Positions 20,508-29,679 of a stretch of 64,000 nucleotides of DNA are shown here, piece by piece (within the stretch, counting starts at the first letter, position 1; the number at the start of each line of letters is the position of its first letter). Where the stretch lies: positions 165,481-229,480 of the forward strand of contig PFDP01000014.1 of assembly GCA_002772535.1 (NCBI GenBank), read 5' to 3'. The notes under the pieces were generated by a model. That model ran no database searches and had not been told where the DNA came from. It worked only from the letters and a program-made list of their open reading frames with translations. The stretch is from Candidatus Peregrinibacteria bacterium CG10_big_fil_rev_8_21_14_0_10_36_19. GTDB lineage: Bacteria; Patescibacteriota; Gracilibacteria; UBA1369; LOWO2-01-FULL-3. The translations under genes and the position numbers were made by a program.

Positions 20508-21234
20508 AAGCAAACTCTTCCACTTCACCCAAAGGTATACCTTTTAGTTCTGCAATTTTTTTAGCAACTTCTACTACAAAAGAAGGCTCGTTTCTCTTTC
20601 CCCTATGCGCCTGCGGCGCCAAAAACGGACAATCAGTCTCTATCAAAAATCTATCCATAGGAACTTCTTTCACAATCTCACAAAGTTCAGCAGCATTAGG
20701 GAAAGTTATTATCCCCGTAAATGAAGTATAAAATCCAGCCTCCCAGGCATCTCTTGCAACCGTAACATCACCACCGTAACAATGAAAAACAGCATCAACA
20801 GTATAATCTTTTAAAATATCTAAACATTCTCTTTCAGCACCTCTAGAATGCACAACTACAGGAAGACTAGTTGCTTGAGCTAACTCAAGCTGCATGCGAA
20901 AAGCCTTCTCCTGCACACTTCTATCAACCTCCGTCTTCACAAAATCAAGCCCACACTCCCCAATTCCAATAACCTTAGCACTATTTTCAATTATCTTTTT
21001 CCAATCATTCATCACAGAGTCTGTAGCATTTTTAGCCTCATAAGGATGAAAACCAAATGTAGCAAAACAACCATCAAATTCATGAGCTAACTCCAAAGCC
21101 TGAGCAGAACTCAACTCATCCATTCCAATATTAATAATACGCTCCACACCAGCATCTTTAGCGCGCAATACAATATCAGAAACCTCTCCCTCAAACTGTT
21201 GCATCATTAAATGTGCATGAGTATCGATAAACAT
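20470..21234 (-). CDS. tatD: TatD-family metal-dependent deoxyribonuclease
   Basis: A 254-residue TIM-barrel hydrolase of the TatD family (3'-5' exonuclease/deoxyribonuclease, often linked to DNA damage). Metal and catalytic motifs are FIDTHAHL at the start, GECGLD, VVHSRGAE, VFHCYGG and LIETDCPFLAP. Start set at MFIDTHAHL, the universal beginning of the family; the longer frame upstream starts at a non-ATG codon and adds nothing recognisable. Possible promoter TTGATG-17-ATAACT with 6 bp to the ATG. Its end lies inside the end of radA. Confidence 0.93.
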   Translation of the reverse strand: MFIDTHAHLMMQQFEGEVSDIVLRAKDAGVERIINIGMDELSSAQALELAHEFDGCFATFGFHPYEAKNATDSVMNDWKKIIENSAKVIGIGECGLDFVKTEVDRSVQEKAFRMQLELAQATSLPVVVHSRGAERECLDILKDYTVDAVFHCYGGDVTVARDAWEAGFYTSFTGIITFPNAAELCEIVKEVPMDRFLIETDCPFLAPQAHRGKRNEPSFVVEVAKKIAELKGIPLGEVEEFAFNNTEKFFPKLI

Positions 21235-21246
21235 AAAAATAGTTAT

Positions 21247-21275
21247 TTGACAGAGCCATTTTACATCAATAACAT
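21247..21275 (+). promoter_or_regulatory. Promoter of the aroB-aroA-MFS-aroK operon
   Basis: TTGACA (21247-21252), 17-bp spacer, TAACAT (21270-21275), 22 bp before the aroB ATG. It is divergent to and partly overlaps the tatD promoter region. Confidence 0.7.
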
Positions 21276-21297
21276 GAAACCACAATAAATCTAAAAA

Positions 21298-22326
21298 ATG
21301 GCGCTAATCAAAGAAATAAAACTCTCAACAGAATCCTACAAAATTTTCATTAATGAAAACATAGAATCCTTTTTCAAAAAAAACAAAATTGGGCAAAAGT
21401 ATGCCATCATAACCGATGACAAAGTTAAAAAACTTTACGCAATAAAACTCAAAAACGAACTTCAAAAAAACAAAATCGAAGCTGAAATTTTTTCATTTAA
21501 AAACGGTGAAAAACAAAAAACAATCAACACCCTAGAAACCTTAGCTAACCAAATGGTTGAAAAAGGATTCGACAGAAAAGACGCCATTATTGCATTGGGT
21601 GGTGGCGTAGTTGGTGATTTAGCGGGATTTTTAGCATCAACATATATGAGAGGCATCCCCTACATACAAGTACCAACAACCTTACTCGCAATGGTGGACT
21701 CAAGCATTGGAGGAAAAACAGGCGTAGACATCTCATCAGGCAAAAACCTACTTGGAACATTTCATCAACCACAAGCTGTTTTAATAAACACAAATTACCT
21801 ACAAACACTTTCACAACAACAAATAAAAAATGGTGTAGGAGAAATTATTAAATATGGAGTGATATCTAGTAAACAATTGTTTGAATATCTTGAGAAAAAC
21901 ATGCAAAACATTCTTGATTTAAAAGAAGAAAATATCAATTACATAATCAAAAAATCAGTAATAATAAAAGCAGAAATTGTAGAACAAGATGAAAAAGAAT
22001 CAAATATAAGGATGATTCTAAATTATGGCCACACATACGGACACGCTATCGAGAAAATTTCAAATTACAAATTATTGCACGGCTACGCAGTAGCAATCGG
22101 CATGGTAATTGCCAATAAAATTGCTGTAGAAGAAAAAATACTCAAACAGACCGATTCAGAGCGTATTAAAAATCTAATTAAACTAGCAGGTCTACCAACA
22201 ACAACTCTTCACAAACCAAAACTAAAAGACCTTCTATCAGACAAAAAAAAGGAAGGCAATTTCATCAGCTTCATACTTCCAACAAAGATAGGAGAAGCTG
22301 TCATAAAAAAAACTCAATGCCAATAG
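21298..22326 (+). CDS. aroB: 3-dehydroquinate synthase
   Basis: AroB, second step of the shikimate pathway: DAHP to 3-dehydroquinate, using NAD+ and zinc. The 342 residues match the family. NAD-site motifs: ALGGGVVGDLAGFLAS and YMRGIPYIQVPTTLLAMVD, with DSSIGGKTG. Metal ligands: Glu in GVGEIIKYGV, His in LNYGHTYGHAIE and His in LLHGYAVAIGM. First gene of a tight operon; its end overlaps aroA by 10 bp. Confidence 0.97.
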   Translation: MALIKEIKLSTESYKIFINENIESFFKKNKIGQKYAIITDDKVKKLYAIKLKNELQKNKIEAEIFSFKNGEKQKTINTLETLANQMVEKGFDRKDAIIALGGGVVGDLAGFLASTYMRGIPYIQVPTTLLAMVDSSIGGKTGVDISSGKNLLGTFHQPQAVLINTNYLQTLSQQQIKNGVGEIIKYGVISSKQLFEYLEKNMQNILDLKEENINYIIKKSVIIKAEIVEQDEKESNIRMILNYGHTYGHAIEKISNYKLLHGYAVAIGMVIANKIAVEEKILKQTDSERIKNLIKLAGLPTTTLHKPKLKDLLSDKKKEGNFISFILPTKIGEAVIKKTQCQ

Positions 22327-23531
22327 AAATAAATATTCCAGGTTCAAAAAGTATTTTAAACAGGGTTTTAATACTCGCAGCACTTTGCGAAAAACCAATC
22401 AAAATTGAAAATGCAATTTTTTGTGAAGACACAGAAGCAATGATACAAGGACTCAAAAAACTAGGACACGAAATCAAAACAACTAACACAGAAATATACC
22501 TAACAGGAAAAATTAAATCTCAAAAAAAGGAGATAAAAATATTTACAAACAATGCAGGAACAACCACCCGCTTTCTTACAGCCTTAAGCACACTAAAGAA
22601 CCAAAATATAAAAATAGAGGGCAACCAAAGAATGAATTCCAGACCAATACAACTCCTTGTAAATGCTTTAAATGAAATTGGTGCAAATGTAACAAGCATA
22701 AACAACTGCCCTCCAGTACAAATATCACCATCAAATCCAACGGGAGGAAAAATTAAAATACCAGGCAACATAAGTAGCCAATACATATCCGCCCTAATGA
22801 TGATCGCACCATTTACAAAAAATGGACTAGAAATAGCCATTGAAAATGAAATTTATTCAACTCCATACATAAAAATGACAGCTTCAATAATGCAAAATTT
22901 TGGACTTAAAAGCACAATAGATGAAAATAAAATCACAATAAAAGGACAACAAAAACCAACCCCACCATCATCTTACACTGTTGAAGCAGATGCATCATCA
23001 GCCTCATATTTTGGGGCAATAAGCGCACTAACCAAAAAAGAAATAAAATTAAACATCACAGAAAAGTCCCTACAAGGAGATATAGAATTCCTAAATTATC
23101 TAAAAAAAATGGGCTGCAAAATAAACAAAAACACAATAACTAGGGAAGGAGAACTCAAAAGCTTAGGGGAAATAGATATGAATAAAACACCAGATCTTGT
23201 AATGACATTCGCCGTACTTGCAATGTTCACACCAGGAAAAACCACAATCACAAACATCAGCAATTTAAAAATAAAAGAAACAGACCGCATAGAAGCCCTC
23301 AAAAATGAAATTGCGAAATTTGGTATAAAAGTAGAAACTGGTGAAGACTTCATTGAAATAACAGGAAATCCAGAACTAGAAATACCAGAAATAGAAATAG
23401 AGACATACGAAGACCACAGAATTGCAATGGCCTTTGGAATTCTACCAAATGTAAAAATTAAAAACCCAAGCTGCGTAAACAAAAGTTTTCCAAGCTACTG
23501 GCAAGAACTTAAAAAAATCAAAAATGTTTAA
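22317..23531 (+). CDS. aroA: 3-phosphoshikimate 1-carboxyvinyltransferase (EPSP synthase)
   Basis: AroA joins phosphoenolpyruvate to shikimate-3-phosphate. It has 404 residues, slightly short for the family, with IPGSKSILNRVLILAA at the start, NNAGTTTRFLTAL, GNQRMNSRPI, KETDRIEALKNE and YEDHRIAMAFG near the end. These hold the substrate-binding Lys, Ser, Asp and Arg residues. It overlaps aroB upstream and the MFS gene downstream by 8 bp, indicating coupled translation without ribosome-binding sites. Confidence 0.96.
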   Translation: MPIEINIPGSKSILNRVLILAALCEKPIKIENAIFCEDTEAMIQGLKKLGHEIKTTNTEIYLTGKIKSQKKEIKIFTNNAGTTTRFLTALSTLKNQNIKIEGNQRMNSRPIQLLVNALNEIGANVTSINNCPPVQISPSNPTGGKIKIPGNISSQYISALMMIAPFTKNGLEIAIENEIYSTPYIKMTASIMQNFGLKSTIDENKITIKGQQKPTPPSSYTVEADASSASYFGAISALTKKEIKLNITEKSLQGDIEFLNYLKKMGCKINKNTITREGELKSLGEIDMNKTPDLVMTFAVLAMFTPGKTTITNISNLKIKETDRIEALKNEIAKFGIKVETGEDFIEITGNPELEIPEIEIETYEDHRIAMAFGILPNVKIKNPSCVNKSFPSYWQELKKIKNV

Positions 23532-24660
23532 ACTATCACTTTTCAACAGTTTCATACGCAGCTTCAACATGATGCTCACCTTCTTTCTAGGTATACATTT
23601 TGCCACAATAGGACTAAGTGGAGCACAAATCGGAATCATTTTTGCGTTATATAGTATAATGAACTTAATCACAATCATTCCCTCAGGCTTTTTCAACGAC
23701 AAAATTCATTCAAAAACTTTAATCCTAATTGCACTAATTCTTTCAGGTACTCGACTTCTAGGATATGCCTACACTACATCTTTTATTCCACTAGCAGCAT
23801 TAAGTATTCTAGGAGGAATGGGTACAGCAATCTATAAAACCTCAGCAGAAAGCCTATTTCATAAAGTTTCAGAAAAAAAGGAAGTATCAAAAAAAATCGC
23901 AGTATATCAAGGAATACTCTACACAGGAATGGCTGGTGCAATGATACTTTCTGGCTACTTACTAGAAATCAATTATACCTTCAACCAACTCTTTAAAATA
24001 ATTGGAACACTTTTTATTTTAAGCGGACTATTATCAATATTTATTCTACCAAAAAACGACACAATCAAACTGGAACTTTTAGAATACAAAAAAGAGCTCT
24101 GGCAAAAAAAAGTAATAGCATTTCTAACAATCATATTTATTTTCTCATTACACATTGGAGCAGAGGTCACAAGTTATGGGCTATTCCTAAAAGAATATCT
24201 ACAACTAAACTCTCTACAAATTGGCTCCTACATGGGTATAGCAATATTTTTCATGGGAATAACCGTAATTTTAATAGACAAACATCTCAAAAAAATAACA
24301 CCAAAATTGGTAGTAATATTAGGCCTTTTAATAAGTGGTATCTTTCACACAATAATGATAGTTAAAAACCCTTATCTTTCTTTTGTATTCAGAACACTTC
24401 ATGAAATTGGTGATGCAGCAGTATTTTTTGCAATTTATTACATAATTAATAACTTCTTTAATCTCAAAAGAATTGGTGGACTCAACGCAATCCAACTTTT
24501 AATCCTAAATATTGGAATTACTATTGGCTCCCTAATTTTTGGACCAATTGGAGAAATGTATGGTTACCATATTGCAATGGCAACAGGCGGACTCAGCATA
24601 TTACTATCGCTATTTGTAGCCATTCCCTACATAAACATCATTACAAGCGAAAAAGAATGA
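23524..24660 (+). CDS. Major facilitator superfamily transporter in the aro operon
   Basis: A 378-residue transporter with about 11-12 membrane helices and a polar loop in the middle (residues 175-200). Between helices 2 and 3 is the MFS-type loop PSGFFNDKIHSKTL, a variant of GxLaDrxGrr. The substrate is not predictable. Its place between aroA and aroK, with overlaps on both sides (4 bp into aroK, ATGA type), suggests an aromatic compound or pathway intermediate, which is inference only. It ends in TGA. Confidence 0.85.
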   Translation: MFKLSLFNSFIRSFNMMLTFFLGIHFATIGLSGAQIGIIFALYSIMNLITIIPSGFFNDKIHSKTLILIALILSGTRLLGYAYTTSFIPLAALSILGGMGTAIYKTSAESLFHKVSEKKEVSKKIAVYQGILYTGMAGAMILSGYLLEINYTFNQLFKIIGTLFILSGLLSIFILPKNDTIKLELLEYKKELWQKKVIAFLTIIFIFSLHIGAEVTSYGLFLKEYLQLNSLQIGSYMGIAIFFMGITVILIDKHLKKITPKLVVILGLLISGIFHTIMIVKNPYLSFVFRTLHEIGDAAVFFAIYYIINNFFNLKRIGGLNAIQLLILNIGITIGSLIFGPIGEMYGYHIAMATGGLSILLSLFVAIPYINIITSEKE

Positions 24661-25172
24661 ATCTAATACTAGTTGGACTTAGAGGAAGTGGAAAAAGCAC
24701 CCTAGGAAAAAAGTTAGCAGAAGTTAAAAAATGTAATTTTGTTGATACAGATACATTAATTGAAATCGAAGAAAATAAAACTATAGCAAAAATAATTGAG
24801 GAAACAGGATGGGATTATTTTAGAAAAATTGAAAACAAAGTAATCAACAACCTAAAGAACATAAAAAATTCAGTCATAGCAACAGGGGGAGGAGTGATAC
24901 TAAACCAAGAGAATGTTTCAACCTTAAAAAGACTCGGCAAAATAATATATCTGCACAGAACACCAGAAGAATGCTTAATATACACAGAAAACGACTCAAG
25001 CAGACCAGCACTTACAAACCACAGTTCACAACTTAAAGAACTCGAAGAGATTTATAAAATTAGAAATGAAAAATACAAAAAATCCTCAAACTCAATTTTA
25101 CAAAGAACAAATGATATCGAAAAAGATTTAGAAGAGTTAATAAAAATATGGACTAACCTTGAAAAAACATAA
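24657..25172 (+). CDS. aroK: Shikimate kinase
   Basis: AroK phosphorylates shikimate at the 3-hydroxyl with ATP. The 171 residues show Walker A GLRGSGKSTLG (8-18), the shikimate-binding DTDTLIEIEE and WDYFRKIENKV, ATGGGVIL (substrate glycine loop), and the lid segment SSRPAL. Last gene of the aro operon. Together with aroB, aroA and aroC in this window it covers all but DAHP synthase, dehydratase and shikimate dehydrogenase. Confidence 0.94.
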   Translation: MNLILVGLRGSGKSTLGKKLAEVKKCNFVDTDTLIEIEENKTIAKIIEETGWDYFRKIENKVINNLKNIKNSVIATGGGVILNQENVSTLKRLGKIIYLHRTPEECLIYTENDSSRPALTNHSSQLKELEEIYKIRNEKYKKSSNSILQRTNDIEKDLEELIKIWTNLEKT

Positions 25173-25187
25173 AAATTTCGTTATAAA
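25159..25187 (+). promoter_or_regulatory. Leaderless promoter of trhO
   Basis: TTGAAA (25159-25164) inside the end of aroK, 17-bp spacer, TATAAA (25182-25187), 8 bp, ATG at 25196. Confidence 0.65.
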
Positions 25188-25195
25188 ACTACAGC

Positions 25196-26230
25196 ATGAC
25201 AACACTAAGAAACTTAATAAATAAAGAAGAGTTAAAAAAGAAACTCATGGAAGAACCGTTCAAAAGAACGACAATTTCATTTTACAGATATACCAAACTC
25301 GAAAATCTCCCAGAACTAAGAGATCAATTATATTTAGAATGGTCAAATTTAGGAGTTTTTGGAAGAATCTATATAGCAGAAGAAGGAATTAATGCTCAAT
25401 TCTCAGTTCCTACTCATAATCTAGATAAATTCCGTGCAAACTTAGAATCTCGCACAGAATTTAAAGATATGCCATTCAAAATAGCAGTTGAAGATGATGG
25501 AAAATCATTTTACAAATTAGACATAAAGATCAAAACTAAAATAGTCGCAGACGGTTTAAATGATAAAGCATTCGATACAAGCAATGTTGGAAAACATCTT
25601 ACAGCAGAAGAATTCAACGCAGAATTAGAAAAGGGAGCAATAGTAGTAGACATGAGAAACCAATATGAAAGTGAAGTTGGGCATTTTGAAAATGCTATTT
25701 GTCCAGATGCTGATACTTTCAGAGAAGAATTACCAATGGTAGTAGAACAACTCAAGGACAAAAAAGACCAAAAAGTTCTATTATACTGCACTGGTGGAAT
25801 TCGTTGCGAAAAAGCATCTGCATATCTTAAATATCAAGGATTTACAGATGTAAATCAATTGCATGGTGGAATCATAGATTACTACCGTCAAATTAAAGAA
25901 AAAAAACTTCCATCAAAATTTAAAGGGAAAAATTTCGTTTTCGATGAAAGAATGGGAGAAAGAATCAGTGAAGATATTATTTCAGAATGTCATCAATGCA
26001 ATAACCCATGTGACGACCATACAAACTGTGCAAACAAGGCTTGTCACCTACTATTTATTCAGTGTCAAAACTGCAAAAATAAGCTAGAAAATTGTTGCAG
26101 TAAAAAATGCCAAGAAATTATAAACCTTCCAGAAGAAGAACAAATTAAAATAAGAAAAAACTTCAAAGTAGAAAATTCACTACAAGTTTATAAAAGCCGT
26201 CTTCGTCCAAAATTGCAGGAGACAAATTAA
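25196..26230 (+). CDS. trhO: tRNA uridine(34) hydroxylase, rhodanese-related
   Basis: TrhO (formerly YceA) makes 5-hydroxyuridine at the wobble base of certain tRNAs with oxygen. The 344 residues have an N-terminal acylphosphatase-like domain ([19 protein letters not shown]), a rhodanese domain with catalytic Cys in [14 protein letters not shown], and a Cys-rich C-terminal part ([27 protein letters not shown]) likely to bind zinc. Family length is usual. Oxygen use in a probably anaerobic-leaning host would be noteworthy; prephenate-dependent hydroxylation is the alternative route by other enzymes. Confidence 0.92.
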   Translation: MTTLRNLINKEELKKKLMEEPFKRTTISFYRYTKLENLPELRDQLYLEWSNLGVFGRIYIAEEGINAQFSVPTHNLDKFRANLESRTEFKDMPFKIAVEDDGKSFYKLDIKIKTKIVADGLNDKAFDTSNVGKHLTAEEFNAELEKGAIVVDMRNQYESEVGHFENAICPDADTFREELPMVVEQLKDKKDQKVLLYCTGGIRCEKASAYLKYQGFTDVNQLHGGIIDYYRQIKEKKLPSKFKGKNFVFDERMGERISEDIISECHQCNNPCDDHTNCANKACHLLFIQCQNCKNKLENCCSKKCQEIINLPEEEQIKIRKNFKVENSLQVYKSRLRPKLQETN

Positions 26231-26234
26231 ATAA

Positions 26235-27695
26235 ATGCAAACTAACTTTTTAGTAATCGGCTCCGGAATTTCCGGCCTTAACTTTGCCCTCAACGCAGCC
26301 TCAAAAGGCAAAGTTATTATAGCCACAAAAAAGAAAATTGTTGATTCCAACACAAACTATGCCCAAGGTGGAATAGCAGCCGTTTTGAACAAAACAGACG
26401 ACATTAAAAAACATATAGAAGACACCCTCAAAGCAGGCGCCTACCACAACAAAAAATCAGCCGTAAAATTTCTAGTAGAAAATTCCGCCCAAGCCATCTA
26501 CCACCTCATAAACCTTGGGGTTGAATTTGAAAAAGAAAACGGAGAACTAAAACTTACAAAAGAAGGTGGACACTCCCAAAGACGCATCGCCTATGTAGGC
26601 GATTTTACCGGCAAAGAAATCGAACGCATTCTTATAAAACGCGTTAAAGAACATCCAAACATTACAATTCTACAAAACACCTTTGCACTAGATCTCATAA
26701 CAAAAGAAGAATCATGCTACGGCGCCTACATCATTCACAAAGGTAAAGTCGAAGCCATACTAGCAAATCAGACCATCCTTGCCACAGGAGGAATTGGACA
26801 ACTCTACACATCAACAACAAATGCAAAAATAGCAACAGGCGACGGAATTGCCATGGGGATTAGAGCAGGACTTAAAGCAAAGGACATGGAATTCATCCAA
26901 TTCCACCCAACAGCTCTAGACGTACAAAGTTTTCCCCGCTTCCTAATTTCAGAAGCAGTAAGAGGAGAAGGCGCAAAACTTTTAAACCACCAACACAAAG
27001 AATTCACAGACCCCCTCGCCCCAAGAGATAAAGTTTCCAAAGACATTTACCAAGAACTAAAAAAAGGCCCCGTTTATCTAGACATAACCTCCAAATCAAA
27101 AAGCTACCTCTTGGGCCGCTTCCCACAAATCTACGCACACCTCACCCAAAAAGGCTACCACATGGAAAAAGATCTAATTCCTGTCACACCAGCGGCCCAC
27201 TACCTCTGCGGAGGAATATCCACAGACCTCCACGGCCGCACAAAAATCAAAAACCTATATGCCTTCGGAGAAGTTGCTCACACTGGAGTACACGGGGCAA
27301 ATCGTCTCGCCTCCAATTCACTTCTCGAAGCCCTAGTTTTCAGCAATCAAATTTTAAAAAATCTCAAAACCAGCAAAATACCAGCACTAAAACTACACTC
27401 ACCAAAACTTTCAAACGAAACAAAATTAGCCAAAAAAGCTAAAAAAGAAATCCAAAAAATAATGTGGAATTACGCAGGAATTATCAGAAATACAAAACAA
27501 ATTCAAAACATAGCAATACCAAAAATGAAACAAATCATTAAAGACCTAGAAAAAATAAAAGGCACAAATCAAGACCTCGCAGAAGCCCGAAACATGGCAA
27601 AATGCAGTCACGAAATCCTTAACGCCGCCTCCAAAAGAAAAAAAACCTTAGGCTGTCACACCATAGAAAGATTAGGAACAAAATCCAACAACTGA
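26235..27695 (+). CDS. nadB: L-aspartate oxidase
   Basis: NadB, an FAD enzyme that oxidises aspartate to iminoaspartate for NAD synthesis. The 486 residues contain VIGSGISGLNFAL (FAD site), NYAQGGIAAVL, EGGHSQRRI, HPTALD, EAVRGEGAKL, PAAHYLCGGI and GVHGANRLASNSLLEALVF, which together separate it from succinate dehydrogenase flavoproteins. No nadA or nadC lies adjacent. The last 13 codons run antisense through the 95-bp repeat that also encodes the kinase tail. It follows trhO by 4 bp, probably in one mRNA. Confidence 0.93.
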   Translation: MQTNFLVIGSGISGLNFALNAASKGKVIIATKKKIVDSNTNYAQGGIAAVLNKTDDIKKHIEDTLKAGAYHNKKSAVKFLVENSAQAIYHLINLGVEFEKENGELKLTKEGGHSQRRIAYVGDFTGKEIERILIKRVKEHPNITILQNTFALDLITKEESCYGAYIIHKGKVEAILANQTILATGGIGQLYTSTTNAKIATGDGIAMGIRAGLKAKDMEFIQFHPTALDVQSFPRFLISEAVRGEGAKLLNHQHKEFTDPLAPRDKVSKDIYQELKKGPVYLDITSKSKSYLLGRFPQIYAHLTQKGYHMEKDLIPVTPAAHYLCGGISTDLHGRTKIKNLYAFGEVAHTGVHGANRLASNSLLEALVFSNQILKNLKTSKIPALKLHSPKLSNETKLAKKAKKEIQKIMWNYAGIIRNTKQIQNIAIPKMKQIIKDLEKIKGTNQDLAEARNMAKCSHEILNAASKRKKTLGCHTIERLGTKSNN

Positions 27696-27750
27696 TCGAC
27701 TTCCTCCATAGTTTTCGGCCTCGCATTTGGATTAATATTCAAACCGGCAA
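27656..27750. repeat. 95-bp direct repeat, copy A (kinase tail)
   Basis: Identical over 95 bp to 28693-28787. It encodes the last 31 residues of the kinase and ends exactly at its stop codon; on the other strand it contains the end of nadB. Confidence 0.9.
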
Positions 27751-28690
27751 GCATAAACTCTACCAAACCAGCAACTTCTCTATGTTGAGATTCAGGAAAA
27801 CCAATCATCTTCCTTAATCCTGCTTTCACATTTTCAACCTCATCTCTATCTTCAGAAAAAAGGCCATCACACCGACGATGATACCCACCTCCAAAATGAG
27901 CCAACCCCACATCATCAAATAATCCTAAAATATCAGCAAGTGTAGATGCTAAACCAAAAACGTCATTAGTGATATGCAAGTTACCACACAAATGTTCAGG
28001 TGCCATAAAAGGTGGGGTACCAAATACAAATCCATCAGTAGAAGCATCAACTTCTGTAATAAAATCACAGTCCAAAAGTAAAAATCTATTATCAATATAA
28101 TCAAACATTACATTAGATGGTTTCACATCACGATGCACAAGACCTTGAGACATAAGAAATTCTAAAACCCCAAAAATATTTCTTACAAAAAATTTCCTCA
28201 GAGAATCACAACCTTCTGGTATACTCTCTAAATCTATTGAGTAGCCAAAATCACTTACATCACGATAAATAAAGTAATTAGACATAAGAGATTCCAAAAA
28301 CTTAAAAAAATTTCTTCCAAAAAAATTTCTCATAAAACCAACATCATCCTGCATTCCCATTAAATTCACCGAATAACTAAAATCAAAATCCCCCAAATCT
28401 TCTCCATAAACATATTTCATAACAGAATGCTTTAAAACACCCTCTCTAATTTCACAACGAATAGGCGTAACAATATCAACACCTGAAACTTCCAAACCTA
28501 CAGCTCTTTCCAAACATGCAGCCAATCTAAGTTTAAAACGAGGATCAAGATTTTCAAAATAATCCTTTATAACGACAGGTAAACCACTTACAGAATCAAC
28601 AGACCTATACAAATGCGCGCACCCACCTCTGGTCAAATATTCACAATCCTTATACTCAACACCATCAATAACAAATTTATTTTTCTTCAT
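27656..28690 (-). CDS. Serine/threonine protein kinase-like protein (second of pair)
   Basis: A 344-residue Hanks-type kinase. A glycine-poor N-loop (LTRGGCAHLYRSVD), VVIKDY (ATP-binding Lys), the catalytic loop VHRDVKPSNVMFD, LLLDCDF in place of DFG, and GTPPFMAPEHL (APE) are present; an insertion with YRDVSDF lies before the catalytic loop. Replacement of DFG by DCD keeps the metal-binding Asp. Activity is likely but unproven. No membrane helix or sensor domain. Start set at the ATG 2 bp after the stop of the first kinase. Targets unknown. Confidence 0.82.
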   Translation of the reverse strand: MKKNKFVIDGVEYKDCEYLTRGGCAHLYRSVDSVSGLPVVIKDYFENLDPRFKLRLAACLERAVGLEVSGVDIVTPIRCEIREGVLKHSVMKYVYGEDLGDFDFSYSVNLMGMQDDVGFMRNFFGRNFFKFLESLMSNYFIYRDVSDFGYSIDLESIPEGCDSLRKFFVRNIFGVLEFLMSQGLVHRDVKPSNVMFDYIDNRFLLLDCDFITEVDASTDGFVFGTPPFMAPEHLCGNLHITNDVFGLASTLADILGLFDDVGLAHFGGGYHRRCDGLFSEDRDEVENVKAGLRKMIGFPESQHREVAGLVEFMLAGLNINPNARPKTMEEVDQLLDFVPNLSMV

Positions 28691-28692
28691 AA

Positions 28693-28787
28693 TCACACCA
28701 TAGAAAGATTAGGAACAAAATCCAACAACTGATCGACTTCCTCCATAGTTTTCGGCCTCGCATTTGGATTAATATTCAAACCGGCAA
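28693..28787. repeat. 95-bp direct repeat, copy B (kinase tail)
   Basis: Second copy of the 95-bp repeat, forming the 3' end of the first kinase gene including its stop. The two kinases differ strongly elsewhere, so identity limited to the tail points to recent gene conversion. Confidence 0.9.
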
Positions 28788-29610
28788 TAATAAACTCAAC
28801 CAAGCCGGCAATTTCGTTACGAACTTCCTCGGGATATCTTCCCCAATCACGCAAAACTCGCAAGGCAGGCTCCTTATCAGAAGCGAAAAGACCATTTGTC
28901 CGACAAATAACAGTAGAATTCAATAAACCCGTATGTTCTCGTACAGATTTGATTGAACTAGATATTTCCACAGCCAATGCAAACACATCAACAGTTGAGC
29001 TAATATACTTTTTTGAATAATATTCGGGAGCCATTGAAAAAGGAGTACCAACAATATAAGACTTCTGCTTACCACTCCTACTAAATACATCAAAATCAAT
29101 CAAACCAAAATTCATAGTTTTCTCATCGAATACAACATTTGAAAATTTAAAATCTCCATGTACAACACCAACATCAATCAATTTTACCAACTTGGCAAAA
29201 AGATCATAAACAGCCAGTCTTAAAAAGGAAACCAAATCCACATCACTTTTTGGAAATAACAAACTATCAGAGTCATCCAAATCAGAACCCTTTAAAAGAT
29301 TCATTACCACAAATTTAACAACACCATTTACCTGTTCCACCGCTTCAGGTAAAGCACATTCAAAAGGTGACAGAGTGGCAACATCACGACGCAATGAAAA
29401 AGCATCCAACAAAAGGCCACTAGTACGTTCACCCACTTCATGATAAATCTTCAAAGCCTTCACATTCAAATCAGGATCAAAAGCTTCATACACCGCACCA
29501 AAACCACCACTCCCCAAAAACCTACCGAGGCCATACTTACTCCCTTCAACCTCAACAACATCACCAAAAGCATACTCAACACCACCAACCTTAAAAACAC
29601 ACTGGGCCAT
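28693..29610 (-). CDS. Serine/threonine protein kinase (first of pair)
   Basis: A 305-residue Hanks-type kinase with the glycine loop LGSGGFGAVYEA, ALKIY (ATP-binding Lys), catalytic loop VVHGDFKFSNVVFD (HGD in place of HRD), GLIDFDVF (DFD for DFG) and GTPFSMAPEYY. The tail NPNARPKTMEEVDQLL is identical to that of the neighbouring kinase. No membrane segment. The start is placed at MAQCVFKVGG because TATATC precedes it by 6 bp. Probably co-transcribed with the second kinase. Related signalling proteins in the window are the STAND ATPase and the receiver, but no link is shown. Confidence 0.85.
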   Translation of the reverse strand: MAQCVFKVGGVEYAFGDVVEVEGSKYGLGRFLGSGGFGAVYEAFDPDLNVKALKIYHEVGERTSGLLLDAFSLRRDVATLSPFECALPEAVEQVNGVVKFVVMNLLKGSDLDDSDSLLFPKSDVDLVSFLRLAVYDLFAKLVKLIDVGVVHGDFKFSNVVFDEKTMNFGLIDFDVFSRSGKQKSYIVGTPFSMAPEYYSKKYISSTVDVFALAVEISSSIKSVREHTGLLNSTVICRTNGLFASDKEPALRVLRDWGRYPEEVRNEIAGLVEFIIAGLNINPNARPKTMEEVDQLLDFVPNLSMV

Positions 29611-29679
29611 CTTTTGGATATAAATAATTAAGACCAAATTAAAACACTAAAACCAACAAAAGTCAAATTAGCATCACCT

